A DNA stretch of 64,000 bases from NCBI RefSeq assembly GCF_002270355.1, contig NZ_NJFZ01000032.1:1-64000 (forward strand). Direction: 5' to 3'. Source of the stretch: Flectobacillus sp. BAB-3569. Lineage in GTDB: Bacteria > Bacteroidota > Bacteroidia > Cytophagales > Spirosomataceae. How positions within the stretch are numbered: position 1 is the first letter of the stretch; each line of letters opens with the position of its first letter. Positions 26,402 to 36,345 of the stretch are shown in pieces. Below the pieces are notes generated by a model that was not told where the DNA came from, ran no database searches, and was given only the letters and a program-made list of their open reading frames with translations. A program made the position numbers and the translations under genes.

Positions 26402-29400
26402 ATGAAAGCATGCAAAAGTAAATTTACTCTCTTATTTACTGCATTACTGTTCCTTTCTTGGCAAACTATCTTTGCTCAAGGCCCAATAAAAGGTAAAGTA
26501 ACTGATAGTAATAATACACCTTTAGCAGGAGTTAACATTCTGATTAAAGGTACTTCAAAAGGTACAGTGTCTGATGCAGTTGGTAGTTATTCTATTAACG
26601 TACCTAAAGGCGGAGTATTGATTTTTAGATCTTTGGGTTTTGCAACGCAAGAAGTTGCTGTTGGCGACCGTGCTGTGGTAGATGTAGCACTAGAGGCTAC
26701 AGTTGAAAACCTACAAGAAGTGGTTGTAACAGCCTTGGGTGTTCAAAAAGACAAAAAAGCACTCGGCTATGCAGTAACAGAGTTAAAAGGAGGAGAGTTT
26801 ACGCAAGCTCGTGAACTTAACCTAGGTAATGCACTTTCGGGTAAAATTGCCGGTGTAAACGCTACAAGTACAGCAACGGGCCCTGGTGGTTCTAGCCGTG
26901 TAATTATCCGTGGTAACGGTTCTTTGGGTGGTAATAACCAACCATTGTATGTTATCAACGGTGTTCCAATGGATAATACTAACGTTAACTCGGCAGGTAT
27001 GTGGGGTGGTTTCGATACAGGGGATGGTTTGAACTCTATCAACCCTGATGATATCGAGTCTGTAACAGTATTGAAAGGTGGTGCTTCTGCGGCACTTTAT
27101 GGTTTCCGTGCTGGTAGTGGTGTAATTTTGATTACAACAAAAAGTGGTAAAGGACAAAAAGGTTTAGGTGTTGATTTCAACTCTACATTTACAGCAGAAA
27201 CTCCTTTGAACCTTACTGATTATCAGTATTTGTATGGTTCAGGTACTAGAGGTGCTAAACCTACGACTAAAGACGAGGCGATTGCAGCTGGTAGATTTTC
27301 GTGGGGTGCTAAATTGGACGGTTCTTCAGTAATTCAACCAGATGGTGTATCTCGCGCTTATGTTGCTCAAAAAGATAACATTAAGAATTTCTACAACGTA
27401 GGTAGTACTTTCTCTAATACATTAGCGATTTCGGGTGGTAACCAAGATTTGAACTTCCGTTTTTCAATGTCAAATGCTGACTCGAAAAGCGTTGTTCCTA
27501 ACTCGACATTTAGCCGTAAGTCATTCAACTTGGCTACAAATGGTACACTGGCGAAAAAATTAACTTTCCAAAGTGTTGTTCAGTATAACGTAGAAAATGG
27601 TGAAAACCGTTCTTTCTTGTCTGATACTCCTAAAAACCCTAACGTTGCAGCTCAGTTGTTGGCTACAAGTATTGACATTCGTACTTTAGCTCCGGGCGTA
27701 GATAGCCGTGGCTATGAATCTCTTTGGAATGATAACGTTTATGCTCAAAACCCGTATTTTGCTACTAACTACGTAAAGAACACAGATGATCGTAATCGTT
27801 TTATGGGTTCATTCAACTTACGTTATAATTTGACTGATAACTTGTATGCAAAAGCTCGTTTGGGTACAGACTACAACCAATTGAAATTCTGGCAGATTGA
27901 ACCAACAGGTATCGCTTACAACACTCGTGGTAGTTTGAGTCAAAGTGAGCGTAAAATCACTGAAACTAACGCTGAGTTAATCATCGGATATACGAAAGAA
28001 ATTGGTGATTATTCAGTAAATGCGTTCGTTGGTGGTAACCAAATGTCAAAAGTGAGTGAGGGTACAGGTATTAGTGGTGGTCAATTTAACGTTCCTTTCA
28101 ACTATTTTCCTAGTAACTTGATTCAGAGTAACTGGAACTACGACTATCAAAAGTTTGCAGTAAACTCAGTCTATGGTTCGGCTGACTTATCTTACAAAAA
28201 CATGTTGTTTTTGACATTGACAGGTCGTCAAGACTGGTTCTCTACATTAGACCCTAAGAATAATAACATTTTCTATCCAGCAGTAAGTACTGGTTTTGTA
28301 TTCTCAGATGCCTTGGCTTCTCGTCCAAATTGGTTGACTTATGGTAAAGTACGTGCATCTTATGCTACAGTAGGTGGTGGTTATCCAGGTGCTTATGCCT
28401 TGAACTTACCATATACATTACAGTCAAACTCGTATATGGGATACCCATTGATGAACATTGGTACAAGTACAATTCCTAACTCTCAATTGAAGCCAAATAC
28501 TACAACAACAACGGAATTAGGTTTTGACTTAAAAACGCTTGATAATCGTTTAGGTTTAGATTTGACATTGTACAATCGTGTAACTGAGAACGATGCAGTT
28601 AGAGCTTCAGTATCATCATCTAGTGGTTATTCGGATGTATTATTGAACGTAGGTCGTGTTGAAAACAAAGGTATCGAGGTTTTATTAACTGGTACTCCAG
28701 TAAAAACTTCTAACTTGAAATGGGATGTTAGCTATAATTTCGCTTATAATGACAACAAGGTTATCAAGATTGCAGACGGTTTGACAAATCTTTCAATGGA
28801 TGAATCAAGAACTCGTAATGCTTATATCTATCACTTTGAAGGACAGGCATTTGGTATGATTGCAGGTTACCGTGCTAAAAAAGATGCAAATGGTAATACT
28901 GTGTACAACAAAGATACAGGTTTGCCAATACAAGGCGAATTTACTTCATTGGGTAGAGGTGTTCCTCCAGTAACAATGGGTTTAACTAACACATTTAGCT
29001 ACAAAAACTTCAACCTTAGCTTCTTGATTGATGCTAAATTCGGAGCTTCTTTGTACTCTGCAACAAATGCTTTTGCAACTCGTTTTGGTTTGACACAACG
29101 TACAGTTGCTAACAACGTTCGCGAAAGTGGTGTTACTGTAACTGGTGTTGATCAAAATGGTGCTCCATTTACTAAGACGATTTCTGCTCAAGACTACTTC
29201 ACTGGTATTTCAACTACTATTACTGATGAGTTTGTGTACAACGCCAACTTTGCTAAGTTGAGACAATTGACATTTGGTTATAATGTTCCAAAATCATTCT
29301 TGGCTAAGACTCCAATCCAATCATTATCAATCAACTTTGTTGCTCGTAACTTGTTGATGATTTTCAACAATGTTCCTAACATTGACCCTGAATCAACTTA

Positions 29401-29485
29401 CAACAACGGCAATGCTCAAGGTTTGGAAATGTTTGGTGTACCAACTACTCGTAGCTTTGGTTTGAACTTGTCAGCTAAATTCTAG
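26402..29485 (+). CDS. SusC/RagA-family TonB-dependent outer-membrane transporter
   Basis: 1027 residues from the ATG at 26402, which gives a proper signal peptide (KFTLLFTALLFLSWQTIFAQ); an upstream in-frame TTG at 26312 adds a non-signal extension and is unlikely. After the signal come a carboxypeptidase-regulatory-like domain (IKGKVTDSNNTPLAGVNILI), the SusC signature ENLQEVVVTALGVQKDKK, a plug domain (GKIAGVNATSTATGPGGSSR, ISINPDDIESVTVLKGGASA-like segment), then a 22-strand barrel ending in Phe. It imports an oligomer bound by its SusD partner, driven by TonB. The SusD gene follows after 27 nt. It diverges from the ROK regulator. Confidence 0.93.
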   Translation: MKACKSKFTLLFTALLFLSWQTIFAQGPIKGKVTDSNNTPLAGVNILIKGTSKGTVSDAVGSYSINVPKGGVLIFRSLGFATQEVAVGDRAVVDVALEATVENLQEVVVTALGVQKDKKALGYAVTELKGGEFTQARELNLGNALSGKIAGVNATSTATGPGGSSRVIIRGNGSLGGNNQPLYVINGVPMDNTNVNSAGMWGGFDTGDGLNSINPDDIESVTVLKGGASAALYGFRAGSGVILITTKSGKGQKGLGVDFNSTFTAETPLNLTDYQYLYGSGTRGAKPTTKDEAIAAGRFSWGAKLDGSSVIQPDGVSRAYVAQKDNIKNFYNVGSTFSNTLAISGGNQDLNFRFSMSNADSKSVVPNSTFSRKSFNLATNGTLAKKLTFQSVVQYNVENGENRSFLSDTPKNPNVAAQLLATSIDIRTLAPGVDSRGYESLWNDNVYAQNPYFATNYVKNTDDRNRFMGSFNLRYNLTDNLYAKARLGTDYNQLKFWQIEPTGIAYNTRGSLSQSERKITETNAELIIGYTKEIGDYSVNAFVGGNQMSKVSEGTGISGGQFNVPFNYFPSNLIQSNWNYDYQKFAVNSVYGSADLSYKNMLFLTLTGRQDWFSTLDPKNNNIFYPAVSTGFVFSDALASRPNWLTYGKVRASYATVGGGYPGAYALNLPYTLQSNSYMGYPLMNIGTSTIPNSQLKPNTTTTTELGFDLKTLDNRLGLDLTLYNRVTENDAVRASVSSSSGYSDVLLNVGRVENKGIEVLLTGTPVKTSNLKWDVSYNFAYNDNKVIKIADGLTNLSMDESRTRNAYIYHFEGQAFGMIAGYRAKKDANGNTVYNKDTGLPIQGEFTSLGRGVPPVTMGLTNTFSYKNFNLSFLIDAKFGASLYSATNAFATRFGLTQRTVANNVRESGVTVTGVDQNGAPFTKTISAQDYFTGISTTITDEFVYNANFAKLRQLTFGYNVPKSFLAKTPIQSLSINFVARNLLMIFNNVPNIDPESTYNNGNAQGLEMFGVPTTRSFGLNLSAKF

Positions 29486-29512
29486 TCTTTTTACTAAAAT
29501 CTTTTGAAAATA

Positions 29513-31096
29513 ATGATCAGATATATCAAACAAAAAAGAGGATTAATGCTAACAGGAATGCTCACTGCAGCGACAATGTTAGCTACATCATGTGATAAGG
29601 GTTTTGAGGAAATGAACAAAAACCCTAATGCTCTTACTGACCCTGTTTTAGAAAACCTTTTCACATACAATCTTGTAAAAACGGCTGGTACTGGATATGA
29701 AAACCACCGTGCCAACTTGATTTATTGTGGTGCAATGGTTCAGCATTTTGCTTCATTGAATACCTATTGGTCAGGTGATAAATACCTTTCAAACGTGGAG
29801 TATTACAGTGCTTACTTTGATACAGGTTACCAAAACCAAGTAAAGGAAATTGAGCAAATTATTTCATTGACGAAAGACAATACAGCATTGTCAAACAAAT
29901 ACAATGTAGCTCGTATCTGGCGTGCTTATATCTATAGCCGCATGACTGACCTTTATGGTGATATTCCATACTCGGAAGCAGGAAAAGGTTATTTGTCGAA
30001 CTTGTATGCTCCAAAATATGACAAACAAGCAGATATTTATGCTGATTTGTTGAAAGAGTTAGAGCAAGCTGGTGGTGCTTTAGATGCAACAAAAGCTACT
30101 TATGGAACTGCTGATGCTGTTTATGGTGGAGATGTTGCAAAATGGAAACGCTTTGCAAACTCATTGATGTTACGTTTAGGTATGCGTTTGACTAAAGTAG
30201 ATGCTAGCGCTGCTCAAACTTGGGTGAGAAAAGCAATTTCTGGTGGAGTAATGCAAAGTAATGATGACATTGCAAAAATTAATCACCAAGATACCAATGA
30301 TAATAATCGTAACTTAGATGGTAATACGTTGAGAACTCAAGAATACGATGCTGCTAACTTGAAAGGTAAAGCAAACAGTAAATTGAGTAAAACATTTGTT
30401 GATTTCTTGAAAAACAACAATGACCCTCGTTTACCATATTTTGCTACTTTATGGCAAGGAAACGCTGATGCTACTCAATTAGCAACAGCTTCTGCTCCAG
30501 CAGTACAAAAAGGTCTTCCAAATGGTTATGATAATACAACCATCAAAAACCTTATTACAACTTGGAACGATAATTCATTGGCTGAATATTCAGAGGCTAA
30601 TTTGAACTATGTAGCTAGTAATGCTGCTCCAACGTTATTCCAAACTTATGCTGAGGTAGAATTATTGTTGGCAGAAGCTGCTTTGCGTGGATGGGGTGAC
30701 GGTCAAGCTGCTACTCACTATAACAAAGGTGTGACTGCTGCTATGAAAATGTTTAGCTTGTATGGTGCAACAATCTCTGATGCGGCGATCACAGCTTATT
30801 TGACTGCGCATCCATATAATGCTACAACAACTAATACTCAGATGGAACAGATTCATACTCAGTATTGGGCAGTTAACTTCCTAAACTCTTATGAGGCTTA
30901 TGCTAACTGGAGACGTACTGGATACCCTGCTTTGACGCCAACAAACTACCCTGGTAACGAAACAGGTGGTGTTATTCCACGTCGTTTGAAATACCCTCAG
31001 TCAGAGTCATCTAAAAATGCTGCTAACTACAATGCAGCTGTGGCTCAACAAGGCGCTGATTTATTTACTACTCGTATGTGGTGGGATAAACAATAA
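29513..31096 (+). CDS. SusD/RagB-like nutrient-binding outer-membrane lipoprotein (SusD_2 type)
   Basis: 527 residues from the ATG at 29513; a TTG three codons earlier is less likely. The lipobox is LATSC with the acylated Cys27, followed by DKGFEEMNKNPNAL, typical of the SusD-like_2 (PF12771) branch. TPR-type helices carry DLYGDIPYSEAGKG, KWKRFANSLMLRLGMRLTKV, YAEVELLLAEAALRGWGDGQ and EAYANWRRTGYPALTPTNYP, and the C-terminal PRRLKYPQSE is present. It caps the SusC barrel and binds the substrate at the cell surface. It is spaced 27 nt from SusC, one operon. The ligand is not predictable from sequence. Confidence 0.92.
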   Translation: MIRYIKQKRGLMLTGMLTAATMLATSCDKGFEEMNKNPNALTDPVLENLFTYNLVKTAGTGYENHRANLIYCGAMVQHFASLNTYWSGDKYLSNVEYYSAYFDTGYQNQVKEIEQIISLTKDNTALSNKYNVARIWRAYIYSRMTDLYGDIPYSEAGKGYLSNLYAPKYDKQADIYADLLKELEQAGGALDATKATYGTADAVYGGDVAKWKRFANSLMLRLGMRLTKVDASAAQTWVRKAISGGVMQSNDDIAKINHQDTNDNNRNLDGNTLRTQEYDAANLKGKANSKLSKTFVDFLKNNNDPRLPYFATLWQGNADATQLATASAPAVQKGLPNGYDNTTIKNLITTWNDNSLAEYSEANLNYVASNAAPTLFQTYAEVELLLAEAALRGWGDGQAATHYNKGVTAAMKMFSLYGATISDAAITAYLTAHPYNATTTNTQMEQIHTQYWAVNFLNSYEAYANWRRTGYPALTPTNYPGNETGGVIPRRLKYPQSESSKNAANYNAAVAQQGADLFTTRMWWDKQ

Positions 31097-31106
31097 TCTA
31101 TTACCC

Positions 31107-31135
31107 AAACAGGCACATATTTTCTGTGCCTGTTT
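31107..31135 (+). terminator. Rho-independent terminator after the SusD gene
   Basis: AAACAGGCACA (31107-31117) pairs with TGTGCCTGTTT (31125-31135) around a 7-nt loop and is followed by TCTTTTAACTT. It is 10 nt behind the SusD stop and should end or attenuate the SusCD transcript. Confidence 0.75.
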
Positions 31136-31215
31136 TCTTTTAACTTATAGTTTAAAGAATAGTAATAACGTGTAAAATACTTTTAGTGTACAGCTTAGTT
31201 TTTCTTGAAATTATA

Positions 31216-31248
31216 TTCAAAATGCCTCCCTCAAAGAGGCATTTTGAA
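31216..31248. terminator. Second hairpin between SusD and FG-GAP genes
   Basis: TTCAAAATGCCTC (31216-31228) pairs perfectly with GAGGCATTTTGAA (31236-31248) around a 7-nt loop. It could be a second terminator or a processed leader stem of the next gene. Confidence 0.5.
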
Positions 31249-31317
31249 TAATTTGAGGTTTTGATTAATTTACCTCTTTAACTAATTGCGGACATCAACG
31301 CTCAATTCTTTTGCCTC

Positions 31318-34300
31318 ATGAGACTCCTGCTAGCATTTTGTGTATCATTTCTTTTCTTCCCAACAATTGGTCAATTTAGATTGCTTTCGCCAACTGAAAC
31401 GGGAATCTCTTTTAAAAATCAGCTTACTGAAAATGAAAAGCATAATGTTTTGGCTTATGAATATTTTTATAATGGAGGAGGAGTAGCGGCAGGTGATTTT
31501 AATAATGATGGACTAATAGATTTGTATTTTACTGGTAATATGGTTTCTGATCGTATTTACCAGAATATGGGAAAAATGAAATTTAAAGACCAGACTGCTA
31601 GTGCTGGTATTAGTAAAGGAAATGGTTGGAAAACAGGTGTAACCTTGGTGGACATAAATCAAGATGGTTGGTTAGATATTTATGTTTGTTATTCGGGAGA
31701 TGGTGATGAAGCTTCAAGAAGAAATAGACTATATATAAATCAAAAGAACTTTCAATTTGTTGAAAAAGCCTCGCAGTTTGGACTAGACCTACCAACAAAC
31801 TCAACTCAAGCTTCATTTTTTGATTACGATAAAGATGGCGACCTCGACTGTTTTTTACTCAACCATAGCATTAAAGATTATAAACGCTTTGATGCCTCGG
31901 TTCTAAAAAGTCAGCGAGACCCTCAAGCAGGTGATAGGCTCTTGCGTAATGATCATGGAAAGTTTATTGATGTGAGCGAACAGGCGCATATCAAAGGAAA
32001 TCCCCTTGGGTTTGGATTGGGTATTGCCATTGCTGATATTAATCAAGATAGCTGGCCTGATATCTATGTGTCAAATGATTATATCGAACAAGATTATCTC
32101 TATATCAATCAAAAAGATGGCACTTTTTCGGATCAATTGGAGACTTCTGTTGGGCATTTAAGTCAGTTTTCAATGGGAAATGAGGTGGTGGATATCAACA
32201 ATGATGGTTTGCCTGATATTTTGACCTTAGACATGTTACCAGAGGATAATCGTCGCCAAAAACTACTTTATGGCCCCGAAAACTATGAGAATTATAAATC
32301 TATGGTTCGTAATGGGTTTTATCATCAAATTATGCGTAACATGTTGCAGTTAAATAATGGTGATGGGACATTTAGTGAAATAGGACAGTTGGCTGGAGTA
32401 TCTAATACAGATTGGAGCTGGGCACCGCTTGTGGCAGATTTTAACAATGATGGTCAAAAAGATATATATATTACAAATGGCTATTTGAGAGATTACACCA
32501 ACATGGACTTTATGAAGTTTTATGCTGATAAAGAGCTAAAAGCAGCTCAAGGGAGTCCTACTGCCTTAATGGATATTATCAAAGAAATGCCTTCTACACT
32601 TACTAAAAACTATTTCTTCTTGAATAAGGGTAATCTCCAATTTGAAGATAAAACTACTGCATGGGCGTGCGATCAACTTCGCCTTTCCAATGGGGCTATA
32701 TATGCCGATTTGGACAATGATGGCGATTTAGAAATAGTCACAAATAATGTTAACCTTGAGGCCAGTATTTACCTGAATGAACAAACTCAAGGAAACTATA
32801 TTGCATTTGACATAGATGGGTTATTAGATGCCAAAACTTATGGAACCAAAGTTTTGGTGTATCAAAGTGGACAAAAGCAATTAAGAGAGCATTTCCCAAC
32901 AAGAGGCTTTCAATCTTGTATGATGATTCCACTACATTTTGGGCTAGGGAAAACCAAAGTAGATAGTGTACAAATTATTTTTCCTAACAATAAGAAGCAA
33001 ACACTTCTAAATCCGGCAATAAACCAAGTTCATAAAGTTAAAGTTCAAGAACCTTTTGGCCAATGGGCTGTAAATCTCCAAGCTCCATATTTTAAACAAA
33101 TTGATACTGACACCTTACCCTACGGCAATGTAGAGGATGATTATAACGACTTCAAGCGCCAATTGCTTTTACCAAATATGTTATCATACATTGGTCCTAA
33201 GACTGCACATGGCGATGTAAATGGAGATGGGTTAGTAGATATATATGTCGGTGGCTCGAAGGGCCAATCAGGTGCTATTTTACTTCAACAACCCAATGGT
33301 TCGTGGATAGGAACCGAACAAGCTAGTATCGATAGTGATATCATGTGTACCGATACAGATGCTATTTTTTTTGATGCAGACAAAGATGGCGATTTGGACT
33401 TGTATGTCGTAAGTGGAGGATACTCCTACCTTCCTGATGATTTATTGTTACAAGATAGACTTTACCTAAACGATGGTAAAGGTAATTTTAGGAAGGCAGA
33501 AGATAATCTGGTGACAGGTGATTTGAATAGTGACTCTTGTGTAATGACCATTGATTTTGATAAGGATGGCGACCTAGACCTAGTAATCGGAGGAAGAATA
33601 ATTCCTGGGAAGTACCCTTTTTCTCCTGGAAGTCGATTGCTACAAAATGATGGCAAAGGTTTTTTTACAGATGTTACGAAAGAATTAGCACCCGCTCTTG
33701 AAACTTTAGGGAGAATAACTGCTGGCAAAAACATTGACATTGATGGTGATGGATGGGAGGACTTAGTTTTAGTGGGAGAATGGCAGCCTATCCTTTGGAT
33801 TAAAAATACAAATGGTAAATTTTTGTCTTCTGAATTATTACTATCAAATTACCCTAGCATTGGCTGGTGGTCATCTTTAGAATCTGCCGATTTGGATAAC
33901 GATGGTGATTTGGACTTGGTGGTTGGAAATTATGGTAAAAACAATCAATTGAAGCCTAGTTTACAGACGCCTGTGTCCCTAACATACGCGGATTTTGACC
34001 AAAATGAGGCTATCGATCCATTTGTGAATTACTATGTGCAAGGGAAAACTTATCCATTGGTAAGCCGTGATGAAGCTTTAAATCAAGTATTTTCATTAAG
34101 AAAAAAGTTTCCTAATTATACTAGTTACGCTGATGCAAGTATGGAGCAACTTTTTACCCCAGAACAGTTATCCAAAGCCAGTAAATTAGAAGCAAATCAG
34201 TTTGAGTCGATTGTATTGCTCAATCAAGGAAAAGGAATATTCAACCCCATCCCTCTTCCAGTCGAAGCGCAAATGTCACCAGTATATGCCATTAGTTTAT

Positions 34301-34575
34301 TAGATGTTAATTTAGATGGTTTTAAGGATCTAGTTTTAGCTGGAAATCTCTTTCATTCTAGAATTAAAATAGGCAGAATGGATGCTAACTATGGTCAGTT
34401 ATTTTTGAACAAAGGAAATGGTACATTTACCTATATACCTCAAAATCAATCTGGTTTCCAAGTAAAAGGTGAGGTAAGAGATATGGTAATTATCCCTCAA
34501 ACAAAAGGTAGCCAAATACATTTTTTTAGAAATAATGACAGTGTAAAAAGCTATCGTTTGAATAGCAAAAAATAG
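31318..34575 (+). CDS. FG-GAP/VCBS repeat protein with ASPIC-UnbV domain (CRTAC1-like)
   Basis: 1085 residues, secreted (MRLLLAFCVSFLFFPTIGQ). At least 13 calcium-binding FG-GAP loops of the form DxNxDGxxD can be read, for example DFNNDGLIDLYF, DINQDGWLDIYV, DYDKDGDLDCFL, DADKDGDLDLYV, DIDGDGWEDLVL and DVNLDGFKDLVL. They imply a large calcium-stabilised beta-propeller in two halves. Between the halves lies an ASPIC/UnbV-like segment (SGQKQLREHFPTRGFQSCMM, HFGLGKTKVDSVQIIFPN). Such proteins often sit behind SusCD pairs in Bacteroidota; a role in surface glycan or protein binding is inferred. It is followed 59 nt later by the haloperoxidase-like gene. No C-terminal secretion tag is obvious. Confidence 0.88.
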   Translation: MRLLLAFCVSFLFFPTIGQFRLLSPTETGISFKNQLTENEKHNVLAYEYFYNGGGVAAGDFNNDGLIDLYFTGNMVSDRIYQNMGKMKFKDQTASAGISKGNGWKTGVTLVDINQDGWLDIYVCYSGDGDEASRRNRLYINQKNFQFVEKASQFGLDLPTNSTQASFFDYDKDGDLDCFLLNHSIKDYKRFDASVLKSQRDPQAGDRLLRNDHGKFIDVSEQAHIKGNPLGFGLGIAIADINQDSWPDIYVSNDYIEQDYLYINQKDGTFSDQLETSVGHLSQFSMGNEVVDINNDGLPDILTLDMLPEDNRRQKLLYGPENYENYKSMVRNGFYHQIMRNMLQLNNGDGTFSEIGQLAGVSNTDWSWAPLVADFNNDGQKDIYITNGYLRDYTNMDFMKFYADKELKAAQGSPTALMDIIKEMPSTLTKNYFFLNKGNLQFEDKTTAWACDQLRLSNGAIYADLDNDGDLEIVTNNVNLEASIYLNEQTQGNYIAFDIDGLLDAKTYGTKVLVYQSGQKQLREHFPTRGFQSCMMIPLHFGLGKTKVDSVQIIFPNNKKQTLLNPAINQVHKVKVQEPFGQWAVNLQAPYFKQIDTDTLPYGNVEDDYNDFKRQLLLPNMLSYIGPKTAHGDVNGDGLVDIYVGGSKGQSGAILLQQPNGSWIGTEQASIDSDIMCTDTDAIFFDADKDGDLDLYVVSGGYSYLPDDLLLQDRLYLNDGKGNFRKAEDNLVTGDLNSDSCVMTIDFDKDGDLDLVIGGRIIPGKYPFSPGSRLLQNDGKGFFTDVTKELAPALETLGRITAGKNIDIDGDGWEDLVLVGEWQPILWIKNTNGKFLSSELLLSNYPSIGWWSSLESADLDNDGDLDLVVGNYGKNNQLKPSLQTPVSLTYADFDQNEAIDPFVNYYVQGKTYPLVSRDEALNQVFSLRKKFPNYTSYADASMEQLFTPEQLSKASKLEANQFESIVLLNQGKGIFNPIPLPVEAQMSPVYAISLLDVNLDGFKDLVLAGNLFHSRIKIGRMDANYGQLFLNKGNGTFTYIPQNQSGFQVKGEVRDMVIIPQTKGSQIHFFRNNDSVKSYRLNSKK

Positions 34576-34634
34576 AACTCAAACATCTCCACTTTCACAT
34601 ACTCGTGTAAGGATGATTGTAAATACTTTCCATT

Positions 34635-35963
34635 ATGAATATTTCTCGCATTTTTCCATTTTTTGTGATGACACTCTTGGCTTTACAATCTATAGCGCAA
34701 CCAAAGCCTAAAGCCAATTCAACGTTATCCACCACAGACTATGTTAAATCCCTAAAGAAAATAACTGATGTCATGGTCGAAGATGTTACGGGTCCCTGTG
34801 CCGCAGCCAGATACTATGCGTACACTACTTTGGCAGCGTGGCAGGTAAATGCATTATGTGAACACAATACCTCAGCCAATCAAGTTCTCTCTCAATTGAG
34901 ACAGTATCCTCAGCTTGGAGATTTGAAGATAGGAGAATCTGTTGTAGCAGATTTTGCATCAATATATACTTTATTAAGAATGGGGGAAGAGCTATTACCC
35001 TCTGGATATTTGTTGGAGAAACCTAAGTTAGAGTTAATTCAAAAGGCTCAGCTTCAATTGACTCCAAAAGCGTTTGCTGAATCAAAAATATTGGCTGATA
35101 GCGTAGTAAAAAGATTTGTGAAATATGCTTTAAAAGATGGTTACGTAAAAACGAGTGGTTATTTAAGATATACACCAATCAATAAACCTGGATACTGGCA
35201 ACCGACCCCACCAGCATATACAGAAGCGTATGAGCCTCATTGGCGAACTCTTCGCCCTTTTGTACTAGATAGTGCTGCTCAATTTAAACCCAATCCTCCT
35301 GTAGTTTACAGTGCAGACCCAAAGAGTGAGTTTTATGCTCTTACCAAAGAAGTATACGAGGCATCTCGAAACCTGACAAAGGACCAATTACATATTGCAA
35401 ATTTCTGGGATTGTAATCCTTTTTTCTTAAACCAAAAAGGACATATCAGTTTTGGGACAAAGAAGATTTCTCCTGGGGGGCATTGGATGGGAATTACTGG
35501 TATCGCATGTACTCAAAAGAAATTAGACCTAAATAAAACGATTCGAACGCATGCACTTGTTGCCATGACGATGGCGGACGCTTTTATTTCTTGTTGGGAT
35601 GAGAAATATCGAAGTAACCGAATAAGACCCGAAACGGTGATCAATCAGTGGATAGATCCAGCATGGAGAGCTGTCCTACAAACTCCTCCTTTTCCAGAAT
35701 ATACGAGTGGACATAGCGTTGTATCTGCTTCTGTAGCAACAGTTTTAACTGCGCTAGTAGGTGATAATTTTGCCTATACAGATGTGGTAGAAGTAGAGTT
35801 TGGAGTTCCTGCTCGAAAATTCAAATCTTTTAAACATGCTGCCCAAGAAGCAGCCATCTCTAGACTCTATGGGGGAATCCATTTTCGAGATTCAATTGAA
35901 GATGGTGGTAAACAAGGAGAAAATATAGGTGAGTATATTTTGAAGAAATTAGCATTAAAATAA
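34635..35963 (+). CDS. Vanadium-dependent haloperoxidase / PAP2-type phosphatase
   Basis: 442 residues with a signal peptide (MNISRIFPFFVMTLLALQSI then AQ). The PAP2/haloperoxidase active site is complete: KYRSNRIRPETVINQW (Lys and Arg), PEYTSGHSVVSASVA (Ser-Gly-His) and AAISRLYGGIHFRDSIEDG (Arg and His). These residues bind vanadate in haloperoxidases and phosphate in acid phosphatases, so both activities are possible; the N-terminal helices resemble bacterial vanadium-haloperoxidase-like proteins. It is the last gene of a run SusC-SusD-FG-GAP-haloperoxidase and lies 59 nt behind the FG-GAP gene. The linkage suggests a shared process at the cell surface. Confidence 0.85.
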   Translation: MNISRIFPFFVMTLLALQSIAQPKPKANSTLSTTDYVKSLKKITDVMVEDVTGPCAAARYYAYTTLAAWQVNALCEHNTSANQVLSQLRQYPQLGDLKIGESVVADFASIYTLLRMGEELLPSGYLLEKPKLELIQKAQLQLTPKAFAESKILADSVVKRFVKYALKDGYVKTSGYLRYTPINKPGYWQPTPPAYTEAYEPHWRTLRPFVLDSAAQFKPNPPVVYSADPKSEFYALTKEVYEASRNLTKDQLHIANFWDCNPFFLNQKGHISFGTKKISPGGHWMGITGIACTQKKLDLNKTIRTHALVAMTMADAFISCWDEKYRSNRIRPETVINQWIDPAWRAVLQTPPFPEYTSGHSVVSASVATVLTALVGDNFAYTDVVEVEFGVPARKFKSFKHAAQEAAISRLYGGIHFRDSIEDGGKQGENIGEYILKKLALK

Positions 35964-35979
35964 TAGTATCTAAGTTTTG

Positions 35980-36165
35980 ATAAGTAATAGTGCAAAATAA
36001 GATTTGATTTATGTGCTTTAGGGACAAGTCAACGGGCACAAGGCACAGAGTGTTAAAATGCTTTTATTGACCTCATCCATGCTTTTTTACAAAGCCCACC
36101 GCCGAAAGCCGATACCTGAAGGCCCAAAGCACAATCTTAAATTTTATTTTGCCCACTAACTTAAG
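35980..36165 (+). repeat. MITE-like element, tandem copy 1
   Basis: The first of two direct copies with a period of 180 bp (one-base indel). The left end (35980-36007) is ATAAGTAATAGTGCAAAATA..., and the right end is 36136-36165. Interior keys are GGGACAAGTCAACGGGCACA and ACCGCCGAAAGCCGATACC. The two ends are inverted repeats of each other. No reading frame spans the element. Confidence 0.75.
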
Positions 36166-36345
36166 TAATCGAGCAAAATAAGATTTAAGTTATGTGTTTA
36201 GGGACAAGGCAACGGGCACAAGGCACAGAGTGTTAAAATGCTTTTATTGACCTCAGCCATGCTTTTTTACAAAGCCCACCGCCGAAAGCCGATACCTGAA
36301 GGCCCAAAGCACAATCTTAAATTTTATTTTGCCCACTAACTTAAG
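36160..36345 (+). repeat. MITE-like element, tandem copy 2
   Basis: Nearly identical to copy 1 and joined to it by a shared CTTAAG. The left terminal inverted repeat is 36160-36189 and the right is 36316-36345; they match at about 25 of 30 positions, with the core GCAAAATAAGATTTAAG against CTTAAATTTTATTTTGC. The ends CTTAAG...CTTAAG would be consistent with a TTAA-type target, but that is inferred. Confidence 0.75.
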
